From positions 868,001-932,000 of the forward strand of contig CAVWRJ010000025.1 in assembly GCA_963757335.1 (NCBI GenBank): a stretch of 64,000 nucleotides of DNA, given 5' to 3'. This DNA comes from DASQPA01 sp963757335. GTDB taxonomy: Bacteria; Acidobacteriota; Thermoanaerobaculia; Multivoradales; UBA5704. Shown piece after piece: positions 1 to 9,971 of this stretch. Each line of letters opens with the position of its first letter. The stretch's first letter is position 1. The notes beneath the pieces were generated by a model. The model was not told where the DNA came from. It saw nothing but the letters and a program-made list of their open reading frames with translations, and did no database searches. The translations under genes and the position numbers were made by a program.

Positions 1-3000
1 TCCCGCAATGGGCCGTCCGATCGAGATCCGCGGCAAACCGCTGCCCGGCGAGCAGCGCGAGGCCGTCACGTCGACCGAGGCCTCGGTCGGGCCGTACAGG
101 TTGTGCAACTCGGCATCCAGCCGGGAGAAGAAGCGCTCCACAAGTTCGACCGACAGGGCCTCGCCGCTGCAGATCACGCGGCGCAGGGTGCCACAACCCG
201 AGAGATCGTCCTCCGTCAGGAAGGCACCCAGCATTGAGGGGACGAAATGTAGCGTGGTGATCCCTGCCGCCGCGATCAAGCGCGCCAGGTAGGTGGAGTC
301 CTGATGCCCACCCGGACGGGCGAGCACCAGACAGGAGCCGGTAATCAGGGGCCAGAAGAGCTCCCAGACCGAGACGTCGAAGCCGATGGGAGTCTTCTGG
401 AGCACACGGTCGGCCGAAGTCAGTTGGTAGGTTTCCTGCATCCAGAGCAGCCGGTTGCAGATACCGCGATGCGCGATGACCACGCCCTTGGGCCTGCCGG
501 TCGAGCCCGAGGTATAGATCACGTAGGCGGGGTTATCGGGGAGGACCCGTCCGGAGGGCGGCAGGTCAGGGAGAGGCTCGCCCTCGAGCCCCCCGGCGTC
601 GAGGAGCACCACCCGGGCGGCGGACGCGGGGAGCAGGCCAGCGAGCCTCTCCTCGGTGAGCAGGATCACGGCACCGGCATCGTGCAGCATGAACGCCAGG
701 CGCTCCGGCGGATATCCCGGATCGAGAGGCAAGTAGGCCCCACCCGCTTTGAGGATGCCCAGCAGGCCCACGATCAGCTCCCACGAGCGCTGGACGCAGA
801 TTCCCACCACGCTCTCCGGGCCGACGCCGAGTCGGATGAGGAGGCGAGCGAGCCGGTTTGCCTCCCGGGAGAGCTCGGCGTAGGACCAGCCCTGGCCCTC
901 AAAAACCACCGCCTGCGCCTCTGGAGTGCGCGCCGCCTGGCGGTCGAAGAGATCGTGCAGGCAAATCTCTCCAGGACCGTCCGTCATCCCTGGCATCCCC
1001 GTGTCGTTCCACTCGGCGAGGAGCTGCGCTCTCTCACCCGCGGCGAGCAGCGGTAGGTCCGCGACCCGCCGTTCCGGCTCAGTCGCGACAGTCACCAGAA
1101 GAGTGCCAAGGTGTCCTGCCATACGAGCTATCGTGGTCTCTTCGAAGAGGGCAGTCGCGTATTCGAAAGCCCCCTCGAATCCCGCCTCCGTCTCTACCAG
1201 ATATAGGGAGAGGTCTACCTTGGCACTCGCCGTCCCGCGCAGGTGCGGCCGGAAGACCACCCCGGCGGCAGTCGCCTCCGCTGGGGCGCGGTCGAGGGCG
1301 AACAGAACCTGGAACAGCGGATTGCGGCTCAAGTCCCGCCCACCCGGCAGGTCTTCGATCAAACGGTCGAACGGGACGTGCCGGTGCTCGTGCGCTCCCA
1401 GGCAGGTCTCGCGCCCCCGGGCCACCAGGTCGGCAAAGCTAGGATCTCCGACGAGCGAGGTGTGGAGAGCCACGGTGTCGATGAACAGGCCTACCGCCCG
1501 TTCGAGACCGGTATGACCTGAGTCGGCGAACGGGGAGCCGATCACGACACTTTCCTGTCCGGTGTAGCGTTGAAGGAGTGCCTGGAAACCGGCCAGCAGC
1601 ACCATGAAACGGGTCGCGCCCCGGTTGCGCCACCGGGCTTCCAGAGACGCCACGAGGGGGGCCGGCAGGGGGACGTACCGGAGGGCCCCCGCGAAGGACT
1701 GCACTGGCGGTCGTGGGCGGTCCTCCGGCAGCTCCAGGGCCACCGGGGCGTTGGCGAGCTGGCGACGCCAATAGTCGAACCCGGCTTCCATCCCTCCCTC
1801 TTCCATCCAGCGTTGCCGCCAGATCACAAAGTCCCCGAGCTGCAGGGGAGCTACCGAGGACGGAAGGGCAGCGGGTTCTCCCACGGCGAAGGCTTCATAA
1901 AGCACCGCCAGCTCCTCGATCAGGAGTCGCGCCGAGCCGCCGTCCGCGACGATGTGGTGGACGGTGAGGAGGAGCTGGTGCCGTTCTCGGTCCGTCCGGA
2001 AGAGCGCGAAGCGGACGGGCGGCCCCATCTCGAGATCGAACGTCCGGCATGCCTCCTCATGAGCCAGCCGGTTTGCGGCCGGGGCACGGAGCAGCACAGG
2101 GAGAGCGCCCAGATCGACCCATCGCAGGGGGGCAGAAACCTTCGTCGAGACCACCTGAATCGGTCCCCCGGCCGCGCTTCGGACGGTGGTCCGCAAGGCC
2201 TCGTGACGCTGGACCAGGGCCACGCAAGCCGCCGCCAGGGCCCTCTCCGCCAGAGGACCTGAGAGCTCTATCTCGAGCGAGATGTTGTAGGCCGCCGAGC
2301 CAGGAGCCAGCTGATAGAGGAACCAGAGGCGTGCCTGGGCGGGCGAGAGGGGCAGCTCGGTGCCCCGCGCTATAGCGCGCAGCGGTGGCGCCGAAGTCCG
2401 TCCGCGAGCCGCCATGAGCCGCGCCGCAAGCCCGGCCAGAGTGGGTGCCGCAAACAGGCTCGACAGCGGCAGCTCGATTCGGAACGCCTCCCGCAAGCGC
2501 GCCAGGATGCGGGCCGCCAGCAAGGAGTGACCGCCGAGCTCGAAGAAGTTGTCGTCCGCACCGACCTGCTGGACGCCGAGCACATCGCACCAGATCCCGG
2601 CCAGTACCTCCTCCACGGGGCCGCGAGGCAGGACCTTCACCGGCCCTTCCACCTCCGGGACCGGAAGGGCGCGACGGTCGATCTTCCCACTGGGCGTGAG
2701 AGGGAGCGACGGCAGTACCACCACCATCGACGGTACGGAATGCTCGGGGAGAAATTCTTTGAGGTAGGTGCGCAGCTCTGTGGCCTCGGCCGCGCCCCCA
2801 GCCTGGAGGACGGCATAGGCGGTCAGGCGCCGGTCTCCGGGACGGTCCTCACGCACCGCCGCAACGGCCTGCGCCACGGCAGGATGCCGGGAAAGGGTGG
2901 TCTCGATCTCTCCCAGCTCGATGCGGTGGCCGCGGACCTTGACCTGCGCGTCGACACGCCCGAGGAAATCGATCTCGCCGCTGGGGAGGTGACGCCCGAG

Positions 3001-6000
3001 GTCGCCCGAGCGATAGAAGCGCGCTCCGGGCTCTCCGGCCCAGGGATCGGGGAGGAAAGCCGCGGCCGTGAGGTCCGGCCGCCCGTGGTATCCCCGCGCC
3101 AGGCCGAGCCCACCGATGTAGAGATCGCCCACCACTCCCGCCGAGACCGGCTCCAGACGGCAGTCCAGCAGGTGGATCTGGGTATTGGCTACCGGACGCC
3201 CGATGGGGACCGCGCCCTCCCGCTCCCCGACCGGATGAAAGCTGGAGTAGATCGTGGTCTCCGTGGGCCCGTAGAGGTTCCACCGCCGGGCGGTGCGGGG
3301 AGCCAGCCAGCGGGCGAGCTCCGGAGGGAAAGCCTCGCCCGTAGAGACCGCGGTCAACGTCTCCGAGCCTTGCCAGGCGGCCTCCAGGAGGAGTTGCCAG
3401 GTGGAAGGCGTCGCCTGCATCAGGGTCGCCCGGGAGCGCTCGATCTCCCCGACCAGCCGTATTCCGTCGGCGGCGCTCTCGCGCTCCACGAGGACCAGCC
3501 GCCCGCCGGAAGTGAGCGGCAGGAACAGCTCCACGGCCGCGATGTCGAACGAAAGCGTCGTCACCGACAGGAGGATGTCGGAGGGTCCGGTCCCCAGGGC
3601 ACGCCTCAGGTGGTCAACCAGGCTGACCAGAGACCGGTGCTGAATCTCCACCCCTTTCGGACGGCCGGTAGAGCCCGAGGTGTAAAGGACATAGACCAGG
3701 CCATCCGGAAAGACCGAGCCGGCCGGTTCGCCAGCGTTCTCGCTCAGGAAATCACTGGCTGCAGCGTCGAGATCGACCACCGGGATCCCGGAGGCGGCCA
3801 GGAGATCGGAGGTTCCGCTCTCCGTCAGCACCAGGCGGACCCCAGCGTCGCGCAGCATGAGGTCCAGGCGCTCCCTGGGGTAGGTAGGGTCCAAGGGCAC
3901 GTAGGCGCCGCCGGCCTTGAGTACGCCGAGCAGGCCGGCGACCATGCGGGGCGAACGCTCCAGGCAGATACCAACCCGAGTCTCGGGACCCACCCCTAGG
4001 CCCTGGAGGTACCGGGCCAGTCGGTTCGCTCGTTCGTTCAGCTCGCAGTACGTCCAGGTCTCTCCCGCGTGCTCCACCGCCACTGCCTCGGGGGTCCGCG
4101 TCGCCTGCTCGCTGAAACGCCGGTGCACTCCGGCGGGCTCCAGTACCACGGCCTCGGTGGCGTTCCACTCGTGAAGCGCCTGGTGCCGCTCCGCCGCGCT
4201 CAGCAGGGAGAGGTCGGCGACGGCACGCGCCGGGTCGGTGGCGGCCGCGGCAAGGAGGGCCCTCAGGTGGGCCAGCAGCCGCTCGGCGGTGACGGGATCG
4301 AAGAGGTCGGAGTTGAACTGCAAGGACAGCGCGAGGCACCCCTCGAGCTCAGCCACCGTGAGAGTGAGGTCGAAGAGGGCCCGGCGTTCGACGAGCGGCA
4401 GGGTCTCGAGGACGAAGGCACCGGCCGCCAGACGGACGCCTCCCTTGCCGAGGGCGAAGGCCGGGATTCCCTCGGCTCCTGGAAAGGGAGCGCCTTGCAG
4501 CGTGAAGAGGACCTGGAAGAGCGGCGAGCGGCCGGGATCTCGAGCCGCATGCAACCGCTCCACGAGGAGGGCCAGGGGGAAGCCCTGGTGCTCGAAGGCC
4601 TCCGCCGCGCTCCGCCGGAGCTGTGCCAGAAGGTCCGCAAAGCCGATCTCTCCGGCAAGCGTAGCGCGCACCACCACTGGATTGACGAAGTAACCCACCA
4701 GGCCGGCCAGGTCCGCGGACTCGCGCCCGGCCGCGGGCGAGCCCACCAGCAGATCCGTCTGCCCCGTGACACGGTGGAGCAGCGCGAAGAACCCGGAGAG
4801 CAGGGTCATGTAGAACGTCGCACCCTGGGAACGTCCGAGGGCGCGCAGAGTCGACGTCAGCCCCTCGTCCCAGGCTGTGAGCCGCGCCGCACCCCCATAG
4901 GTCTGTACCCGCGGGCGCGGGCGGTCGGTAGGCAGGTCCAGCACCGGCAGCTCGCCGGCCAGCCGCTGCTGCCAGAAGGCCGAGAGCCGGTCGCCCTCCT
5001 CCCCCGCCAGACGCCGCCGGTGCCAGCGCACCGCGTCGGTGTAGCGTAGACGCAGAGGCGGCAAGGCCGCCATGCCGCCGGACACCGATGCGCAAATCGT
5101 CCCCAACTCATGCAGCAAGACCGCGAAGGACCACAAGTCGGCGACCACGTGATGGGCTGCCAGCACCACCGCCTGCTCTCCCGGCGCGACGATGAAAACC
5201 GCAACCCGCAGCAGGGGCCCGCACGTCAGGTCGAAGGGACGGTAGGCCTCCATGGTCATTCGGCTTTGGAGACGTGCCTCTCCCCAGTCCGAAGCGTCGA
5301 CGATGACGAACTCGGGTTCCAGGCGATCGTGAACCCTCTGCACCGGCACGCCGTCGTGAACCGCGATGGTGGTGCGTAGCGCCGGGTGGCGAATCACCAG
5401 CTCCCGTAGGCCACGCACCAGCTGGTCCGGGGTCACTCCCCTCCAGCGGGCGGCGGCGGCCAGGTTGTACGCCGCGCTCTCCGGTGCCAGGCGATCCACA
5501 AACCAGAGCGCTTCCTGGCCGTGCGACATGGGATGGTCACCCGCCGTCTCGCCTTGGACCTCCAGGGGGATGACGGGTCGAGGAGCCGGAGACTCCCACT
5601 GTTCCAGGATGTCGTCGGCCAGAGCGGCGAGATCGGGCGCGGCGAAGAGTTCCGAGAGGGGAAGCGAGCAACCGAGCTCGGTTTCCAGACGCTGTTGCAG
5701 CTCGAGGATGCGCAGGGAGTCGAGCCCTAGAGCGGCAAGGGAAGTGCCCGGCGCCGCACTCCCCCGCCGTATACCGAGCTGTCGCCTGAGATACTCTTCC
5801 AGAAGCCCCCGACGCTCCTTCGGCAGGGCGGCGAGGATCGCTTCCCGGGACAGGGCATCGCCGCCCTCCGCAGGAAGCTCCAGCGATGTCGCGAGGCTCC
5901 TGCCGAGCACTGGTAACTCCCCAGCCAGGTAGAGGGCCCGGCAGGCGCGGCGTTGCACCTTGCCACTCGACGTCTTGGGCACGGCATCGGCCCGCACCAA

Positions 6001-7608
6001 CACGAGCTCATGGACCTCGACCTCATGCGCCTCGGCGATCGCCAGGCGCACTGCCGAGGCCACCGCCGCGAGATCCGTCGGCCTGCGGCGCTCGATCTCA
6101 TGGACCACTACCAGCCGCTCCTGTCCGTCGAGATCCAGGGCAAAGGCGGCCCCGCCACCGCGCCGCAGTGCCGGGTGACTCTGCTCCGCGGTCAGCTCGA
6201 TGTCCTGCGGATAATGATTGCGGCCACGGATGATGACCAGATCCTTGAGCCTGCCAGTGACGAACAGCTGGCCGTCCTGGTAGAACCCGAGATCTCCCGT
6301 ACGCAGGAACGGCCCCTCCCCCGTATCCGCCAAGACCGCCTGAAAGGTCTCTCGCGTCTCTTCGGGCCGCTTCCAGTACCCCAGCGCGACGCTCGGCCCG
6401 GACAGCCAAATCTCACCGATTTCCCCCGCTCCACAGATCCTCGACGTCTCGGGGGAAACGATGGCTACATGCTGGTCGTCGCCTAAGACCCGGCCCGAGC
6501 TCACTAAGACCCGCGCCGTGGGCGACGCCGACGCAAGCGCGAAGTTGCGCTCTAGTGCCGAGCCCTCGAATCCCAGGGCGACCGGCACCTCGTGGACCTC
6601 ACCCCCAGAGACGATCAGCGTCGCCTCGGCGAGGCCGTAGCAAGGATAGAATGCCTGGCGCCGGAAACGGCACGGGGCGAAAGCGGCGGAGAAGCGCTCC
6701 AGGGTCGCCTGGCGCACGGGTTCGGCGCCGTTGAAGGCTACCTCCCAGCTTGCCAGGTCGAGCTCCGCCCGCTCTTCTTCGGAGACCTTGGCGAGGCACA
6801 GCTCGTAGGCGAAATTCGGTCCGCCGCTAGTGGTGGCCCGGTAGCTCGATACGGCCTGCAGCCAGCGCAAAGGCTTCTGCAGGAAGGCCGACGGAGACAT
6901 CAGTACGCAGCGGCCGCCTACGTAGAGGGATTGGATCAGATTCCCGATCAGCCCGAGGTCGTGATAAAGCGGCAGCCAGCTCACGAAGACGGAAGACGCC
7001 GAATGAAGGCAGGCCGACTGGATCAGCCTCTGGTTGTGAATCAGGTTGCCATGGCTCACGATCACGCCCTTGGGCGAGGCAGTCGATCCCGACGTGTATT
7101 GGAGGAAAGCCGGGGTTCCAGCTTCGATCGTGGGCTCCTTCCAGTCCTCGGCCCACTCGTCGTCCAGCTCGTCCGTATCGACCCAGCGGAGGGCCTCGAG
7201 CTCGGTCACACGATCCGACAGCGCCTGCGTCTTGGAAAGTACCTTAGAGTTGGTGAGCGCGACTCGCGGACACGCATCCTGGACGATGGCTCGAATCCTG
7301 TGCTGCCGCTGGTTCTGCCGCGGCGGGTAGCTCGGGATGGCGATTGATTTGGCGTAGAGACAGCCGAAGAATGCGGCGATGAAGTCGAGCCCCGGTGGAT
7401 AGAGGAGCAGCGTGGGCTCGCCTTCTGCCCCCAGAGCCTGTAGACGGGCGGCAATGGCTCGGGCCCGGCGGTCCAGCTCGCCGGTCAGCAGCCGCTCGGC
7501 TTCGACCTCTCCGTTGCCGAGAAAGGTATAGGCTTGCTGGCGTGGAGATTCCTCCGCTCGGGCGCGGAGCACTTCGGGAAGGTGGTAGCCCACTACGCGA
7601 TCCGTCAC
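1..7608 (-). CDS. Non-ribosomal peptide synthetase, FAAL-ACP-C-A-PCP-C-A (partial, continues beyond left edge)
   Basis: Lipopeptide-type NRPS; 2,536 residues are visible and no stop codon is met before the window edge. It starts at GTG 7608, overlapping the stop of the upstream monooxygenase (GTGA), so the two are translationally coupled. Domains by residue: fatty-acyl-AMP ligase 1-~590 (GCLYA...YPP around 82, YTSGST at ~171-176); ACP with LGLDSL, phosphopantetheine Ser ~631; condensation domain with HHVVADL at 819; adenylation domain with LSFDIAAVEL, Asp235-equivalent at 1355; PCP with FFELGGHSL, Ser 1695; condensation domain with HHIVADG at 1884; second adenylation domain with FDVSVWE at 2411, then CSGEAL, NLYGPTEASVD and IGRPIA where the window ends. 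Read against GrsA positions, A2 gives D-V-W-H-I-S-L-V-D, the known serine signature. A1 gives D-I-V-Q-V-T-L-I-Y, which matches no code I know well (loosely glycine-like). No epimerase lies between the modules. Release domain is not visible. Confidence 0.93.
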   Translation of the reverse strand, partial: MTDRVVGYHLPEVLRARAEESPRQQAYTFLGNGEVEAERLLTGELDRRARAIAARLQALGAEGEPTLLLYPPGLDFIAAFFGCLYAKSIAIPSYPPRQNQRQHRIRAIVQDACPRVALTNSKVLSKTQALSDRVTELEALRWVDTDELDDEWAEDWKEPTIEAGTPAFLQYTSGSTASPKGVIVSHGNLIHNQRLIQSACLHSASSVFVSWLPLYHDLGLIGNLIQSLYVGGRCVLMSPSAFLQKPLRWLQAVSSYRATTSGGPNFAYELCLAKVSEEERAELDLASWEVAFNGAEPVRQATLERFSAAFAPCRFRRQAFYPCYGLAEATLIVSGGEVHEVPVALGFEGSALERNFALASASPTARVLVSSGRVLGDDQHVAIVSPETSRICGAGEIGEIWLSGPSVALGYWKRPEETRETFQAVLADTGEGPFLRTGDLGFYQDGQLFVTGRLKDLVIIRGRNHYPQDIELTAEQSHPALRRGGGAAFALDLDGQERLVVVHEIERRRPTDLAAVASAVRLAIAEAHEVEVHELVLVRADAVPKTSSGKVQRRACRALYLAGELPVLGRSLATSLELPAEGGDALSREAILAALPKERRGLLEEYLRRQLGIRRGSAAPGTSLAALGLDSLRILELQQRLETELGCSLPLSELFAAPDLAALADDILEQWESPAPRPVIPLEVQGETAGDHPMSHGQEALWFVDRLAPESAAYNLAAAARWRGVTPDQLVRGLRELVIRHPALRTTIAVHDGVPVQRVHDRLEPEFVIVDASDWGEARLQSRMTMEAYRPFDLTCGPLLRVAVFIVAPGEQAVVLAAHHVVADLWSFAVLLHELGTICASVSGGMAALPPLRLRYTDAVRWHRRRLAGEEGDRLSAFWQQRLAGELPVLDLPTDRPRPRVQTYGGAARLTAWDEGLTSTLRALGRSQGATFYMTLLSGFFALLHRVTGQTDLLVGSPAAGRESADLAGLVGYFVNPVVVRATLAGEIGFADLLAQLRRSAAEAFEHQGFPLALLVERLHAARDPGRSPLFQVLFTLQGAPFPGAEGIPAFALGKGGVRLAAGAFVLETLPLVERRALFDLTLTVAELEGCLALSLQFNSDLFDPVTAERLLAHLRALLAAAATDPARAVADLSLLSAAERHQALHEWNATEAVVLEPAGVHRRFSEQATRTPEAVAVEHAGETWTYCELNERANRLARYLQGLGVGPETRVGICLERSPRMVAGLLGVLKAGGAYVPLDPTYPRERLDLMLRDAGVRLVLTESGTSDLLAASGIPVVDLDAAASDFLSENAGEPAGSVFPDGLVYVLYTSGSTGRPKGVEIQHRSLVSLVDHLRRALGTGPSDILLSVTTLSFDIAAVELFLPLTSGGRLVLVERESAADGIRLVGEIERSRATLMQATPSTWQLLLEAAWQGSETLTAVSTGEAFPPELARWLAPRTARRWNLYGPTETTIYSSFHPVGEREGAVPIGRPVANTQIHLLDCRLEPVSAGVVGDLYIGGLGLARGYHGRPDLTAAAFLPDPWAGEPGARFYRSGDLGRHLPSGEIDFLGRVDAQVKVRGHRIELGEIETTLSRHPAVAQAVAAVREDRPGDRRLTAYAVLQAGGAAEATELRTYLKEFLPEHSVPSMVVVLPSLPLTPSGKIDRRALPVPEVEGPVKVLPRGPVEEVLAGIWCDVLGVQQVGADDNFFELGGHSLLAARILARLREAFRIELPLSSLFAAPTLAGLAARLMAARGRTSAPPLRAIARGTELPLSPAQARLWFLYQLAPGSAAYNISLEIELSGPLAERALAAACVALVQRHEALRTTVRSAAGGPIQVVSTKVSAPLRWVDLGALPVLLRAPAANRLAHEEACRTFDLEMGPPVRFALFRTDRERHQLLLTVHHIVADGGSARLLIEELAVLYEAFAVGEPAALPSSVAPLQLGDFVIWRQRWMEEGGMEAGFDYWRRQLANAPVALELPEDRPRPPVQSFAGALRYVPLPAPLVASLEARWRNRGATRFMVLLAGFQALLQRYTGQESVVIGSPFADSGHTGLERAVGLFIDTVALHTSLVGDPSFADLVARGRETCLGAHEHRHVPFDRLIEDLPGGRDLSRNPLFQVLFALDRAPAEATAAGVVFRPHLRGTASAKVDLSLYLVETEAGFEGAFEYATALFEETTIARMAGHLGTLLVTVATEPERRVADLPLLAAGERAQLLAEWNDTGMPGMTDGPGEICLHDLFDRQAARTPEAQAVVFEGQGWSYAELSREANRLARLLIRLGVGPESVVGICVQRSWELIVGLLGILKAGGAYLPLDPGYPPERLAFMLHDAGAVILLTEERLAGLLPASAARVVLLDAGGLEGEPLPDLPPSGRVLPDNPAYVIYTSGSTGRPKGVVIAHRGICNRLLWMQETYQLTSADRVLQKTPIGFDVSVWELFWPLITGSCLVLARPGGHQDSTYLARLIAAAGITTLHFVPSMLGAFLTEDDLSGCGTLRRVICSGEALSVELVERFFSRLDAELHNLYGPTEASVDVTASRCSPGSGLPRISIGRPIAG

Positions 7609-9065
7609 TCTTTCACCTGAGGGCGGCGCTCGATATGCGAGAATCTCGGCCGTGAAAGCAGGGCCCTCGCGGAGCTCAAGAACCCTTTCCTGCTGTCGCC
7701 CGAGGAGCGCCGCGCCGCCCGGTGCCGGGCGTAGGCACTCCGCAGACGTACATAGAGCGCCACGACCGCCACTACCACGTCGAGTCCCAAGTAGCGCGCG
7801 ATCCGCTCCTGTCGCCGATGGCGCTCCACACATAGGGCGTAGGGGATTGTGGTGTGGGAGATCATCGTGTAGAGCGGTACGGAGGCCTGGGAGAAAAGCC
7901 GGTTGAGAAAAATGGCCGTGTGCTTGCGGGCCGTGACGATGGGATGCCGTGCCGTGTCACGCAGCTCGTGAAAGTTCTCGATCGACAGGTCGGCGAGGAC
8001 GTCGGTGCTCCGCTTGCGTAAGCCCTGATACTCGGCGAATGCGCTCTTCCAGTCGCCGCCATGACGGCCGATGCAACCATTCAGCACCGAACAGTCTTCA
8101 AAGGCCGCATTCATCCCTTGCCCGTAGAAGGGCACGACCGAATGGCAGGCATCCCCGATCAGGGCGATCTTTCCCTTGTAGTGCCAGAGCGAAGTACGGA
8201 CGGTCACGAACTCGGATATCCTCCGTGTCCTGAACTCCTCCATTAAGCGCGGCATCAGCGGCAGGACGTCATTGAAGCGGGCCTCAAAGAGAGCCCGTAG
8301 GTCGGCATCGGAATGCAGCGAGTCGAAGCTGTACTCTCCCTCGAAAGGCAGCACGCAGACCGCGTTGAAGGAGCCGTCCAGGTTGGGCAGGGCGAACAGC
8401 ATGTGGTCGCCGCAAGGCCAGATATGAAGGGCATGCCGATCCATCGGATGCGAACCGTCCTTGGGTGCATTGATCGAGAGTTCCTTGTAGCCCCAGGCCA
8501 GGAACTCCTGCTGGTAGTCGGCCCGCTCACGGCGATGCATCTGCTGCCGTACACAGGAGAACGCTCCGTCGGCCCCAATCAAAACGTCCGATTCCACCCG
8601 AGATATCTTCCCCGTCGACTCGTGGCGAAATATCGCCGTCGCGGTCTCCTTCTCGACCTCACAGCACCGCTGGTGAAATAGCACCTTGACGTTGGGATAG
8701 CGCTCGAGATCATCGAGCAGCAGCGCGCTCAGGGCGCTACGCGAAAACGAGTAGATGACCTCCCGCTCGTTCTTGCCGTAGGGCTGGTAGACGACGCTTC
8801 CCTGGCTGGTATGCACCGCGCGGCCACGCAGAGGAACGCAGATCTTCTGTACCGTGTCGGCAAGGCCAACCTCGCGCAGTGCGTGCAGGCCGCGTTCCGC
8901 CAGTGTGAGCTTGATCGACTTGCCGCCTTCTCCCCGCTCTCGGCGCAGGTCACCCCGCCGCTCGAAGAGCTCGATCGAGAACCCACGCCGAGCCAGGTAG
9001 GCGGCGAGGAGAGGGCCGCCCAAACCGGCCCCGACAATAGTGATCTTGGGAACAGTGCTCCCCAT
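7605..9065 (-). CDS. Kynurenine 3-monooxygenase-like FAD-dependent hydroxylase
   Basis: Group A flavin monooxygenase, 486 residues. Rossmann GAGLGG is at residues 12-17, the KMO-type GGKSIKLTLAERG segment follows, then DVLIGADGAFSCVR, YKELSI, HIWPCG and the second FAD motif GDACHSVVPFYGQGMNA. The GKSI/LTL..RG, YKEL and FYGQGMNA..ED signatures are those of kynurenine 3-monooxygenase, which makes 3-hydroxykynurenine from kynurenine with NADPH and O2. I chose ATG 9065 over an in-frame GTG 24 nt upstream because AGGAG stands 8 nt before it. The last ~70 residues are a basic, partly hydrophobic tail. Its stop overlaps the NRPS GTG start, so the expected role is hydroxylating an aryl amino acid precursor for the peptide rather than general tryptophan catabolism; no other kynurenine-pathway gene is in the window. 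Action on a different or carrier-bound substrate is possible. Confidence 0.85.
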   Translation of the reverse strand: MGSTVPKITIVGAGLGGPLLAAYLARRGFSIELFERRGDLRRERGEGGKSIKLTLAERGLHALREVGLADTVQKICVPLRGRAVHTSQGSVVYQPYGKNEREVIYSFSRSALSALLLDDLERYPNVKVLFHQRCCEVEKETATAIFRHESTGKISRVESDVLIGADGAFSCVRQQMHRRERADYQQEFLAWGYKELSINAPKDGSHPMDRHALHIWPCGDHMLFALPNLDGSFNAVCVLPFEGEYSFDSLHSDADLRALFEARFNDVLPLMPRLMEEFRTRRISEFVTVRTSLWHYKGKIALIGDACHSVVPFYGQGMNAAFEDCSVLNGCIGRHGGDWKSAFAEYQGLRKRSTDVLADLSIENFHELRDTARHPIVTARKHTAIFLNRLFSQASVPLYTMISHTTIPYALCVERHRRQERIARYLGLDVVVAVVALYVRLRSAYARHRAARRSSGDSRKGFLSSARALLSRPRFSHIERRPQVKE

Positions 9066-9368
9066 GGTTAGTACTCCTAAACATCCCACAGAGGAGCATA
9101 AGGGATCGGGACGAACCTTACTAACTCCTGATGCACAGATGGACAGGCTGAAGCTTGCTGCGGTGCCGGACGCTTATGGCATCTAGCTACATATGCATCA
9201 TCACCCTGCCCGCATATAAGCATAACATAATTTCACGACCGTGATCAGGAGGGGAACCAGGAGAGAGCCGGCGATAGCCATCGGGTACGAAGATCTTGGT
9301 CCCGGGTCCGGGGAACTGACCATTTGCTGTGCCATGCTTAAAGCGAGGCGGCGGGCCGCGGCCCGCTC
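9066..9368. other. Intergenic region between DJ-1/PfpI gene and monooxygenase-NRPS operon
   Basis: No gene seen. The stretch is clearly more AT-rich than its surroundings, especially 9180-9240, and must hold the promoter of the monooxygenase-NRPS operon; reading on the minus strand there are several TATGCT/TATAT-like hexamers but no convincing -35/-10 pair. Next to the end of the DJ-1 gene, at 9351-9366, lies a 16-bp GC palindrome (gcgggcc/ggcccgc arms) that could act as its terminator, though no T-run follows. Confidence 0.5.
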
Positions 9369-9971
9369 CTATCGTCGGTACTCCATATAATGGGCAGCGT
9401 CGTCCGCCACCTCGCGCCCGTGGAGCGTCTCGACGACATAAAGCGCCATGTCGATGCCAGCGCTGACGCCAGCGGAAGTGATGATGCCGTCGTCGACCAC
9501 CCGGCGGTCGCGATCGACCGTGATCCCCGAACCGAGGGTCGACAGCAGGTCTAGAGCTCCCCAGTGGGTAGTGGCACGCCGCCCGTCGAGGAGACCGGCC
9601 TTGGCGAGGAGGAGAGCCCCGGTGCAGACCGAGGTGACCTTCCGGGCCTTCGCGGCCGTGGTGCGAAGGAAATCTAGCATTTCGGGATCGTCGAGCAGAG
9701 GACGGGTACCGAAACCCCCGGGGACAACGAGGAGGTCGACCGGCGGGGTCTCGGCGAACCCAAAGCGCGGGGTGATGACGAGGCCCCCGGTCGCCATCAC
9801 CGGCTCGCTGGTCCGGGCAACCGTGAAGACCTGGAACGGTGCGCTTTCCTGAGAGCGGCGGGATTCTGTCCCCGGTACGAGTCGAGTGCGCGAAAAAACC
9901 TCGAACGGGCCAGCAAAGTCGAGCACCTCCACGTCATCAAAGATGACGATCCCAACGCTTGCTGTTCTCAT
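9369..9971 (-). CDS. DJ-1/PfpI family protein, isonitrile hydratase-like
   Basis: A 200-residue single-domain class I glutamine amidotransferase-like protein. N-terminal IVIFDDVEVLDFAGPFEVF carries the acidic residues typical of the family; VVPGGFGTR precedes the nucleophile elbow SVCTGALLLA (catalytic Cys) and the TTHW motif. Short, HTH-less members with this layout are often annotated as isonitrile hydratases or as stand-alone versions of the GlxA-type sensor domain. Nothing here fixes a substrate. It is divergent from the MFS transporter and upstream of the monooxygenase-NRPS genes on the same strand, so it may belong to the cluster, for instance in detoxification, but that is inference. 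The start ATG 9971 has no visible Shine-Dalgarno sequence and lies very near a candidate -10 box, suggesting a leaderless or short-leader transcript. Confidence 0.8.
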   Translation of the reverse strand: MRTASVGIVIFDDVEVLDFAGPFEVFSRTRLVPGTESRRSQESAPFQVFTVARTSEPVMATGGLVITPRFGFAETPPVDLLVVPGGFGTRPLLDDPEMLDFLRTTAAKARKVTSVCTGALLLAKAGLLDGRRATTHWGALDLLSTLGSGITVDRDRRVVDDGIITSAGVSAGIDMALYVVETLHGREVADDAAHYMEYRR

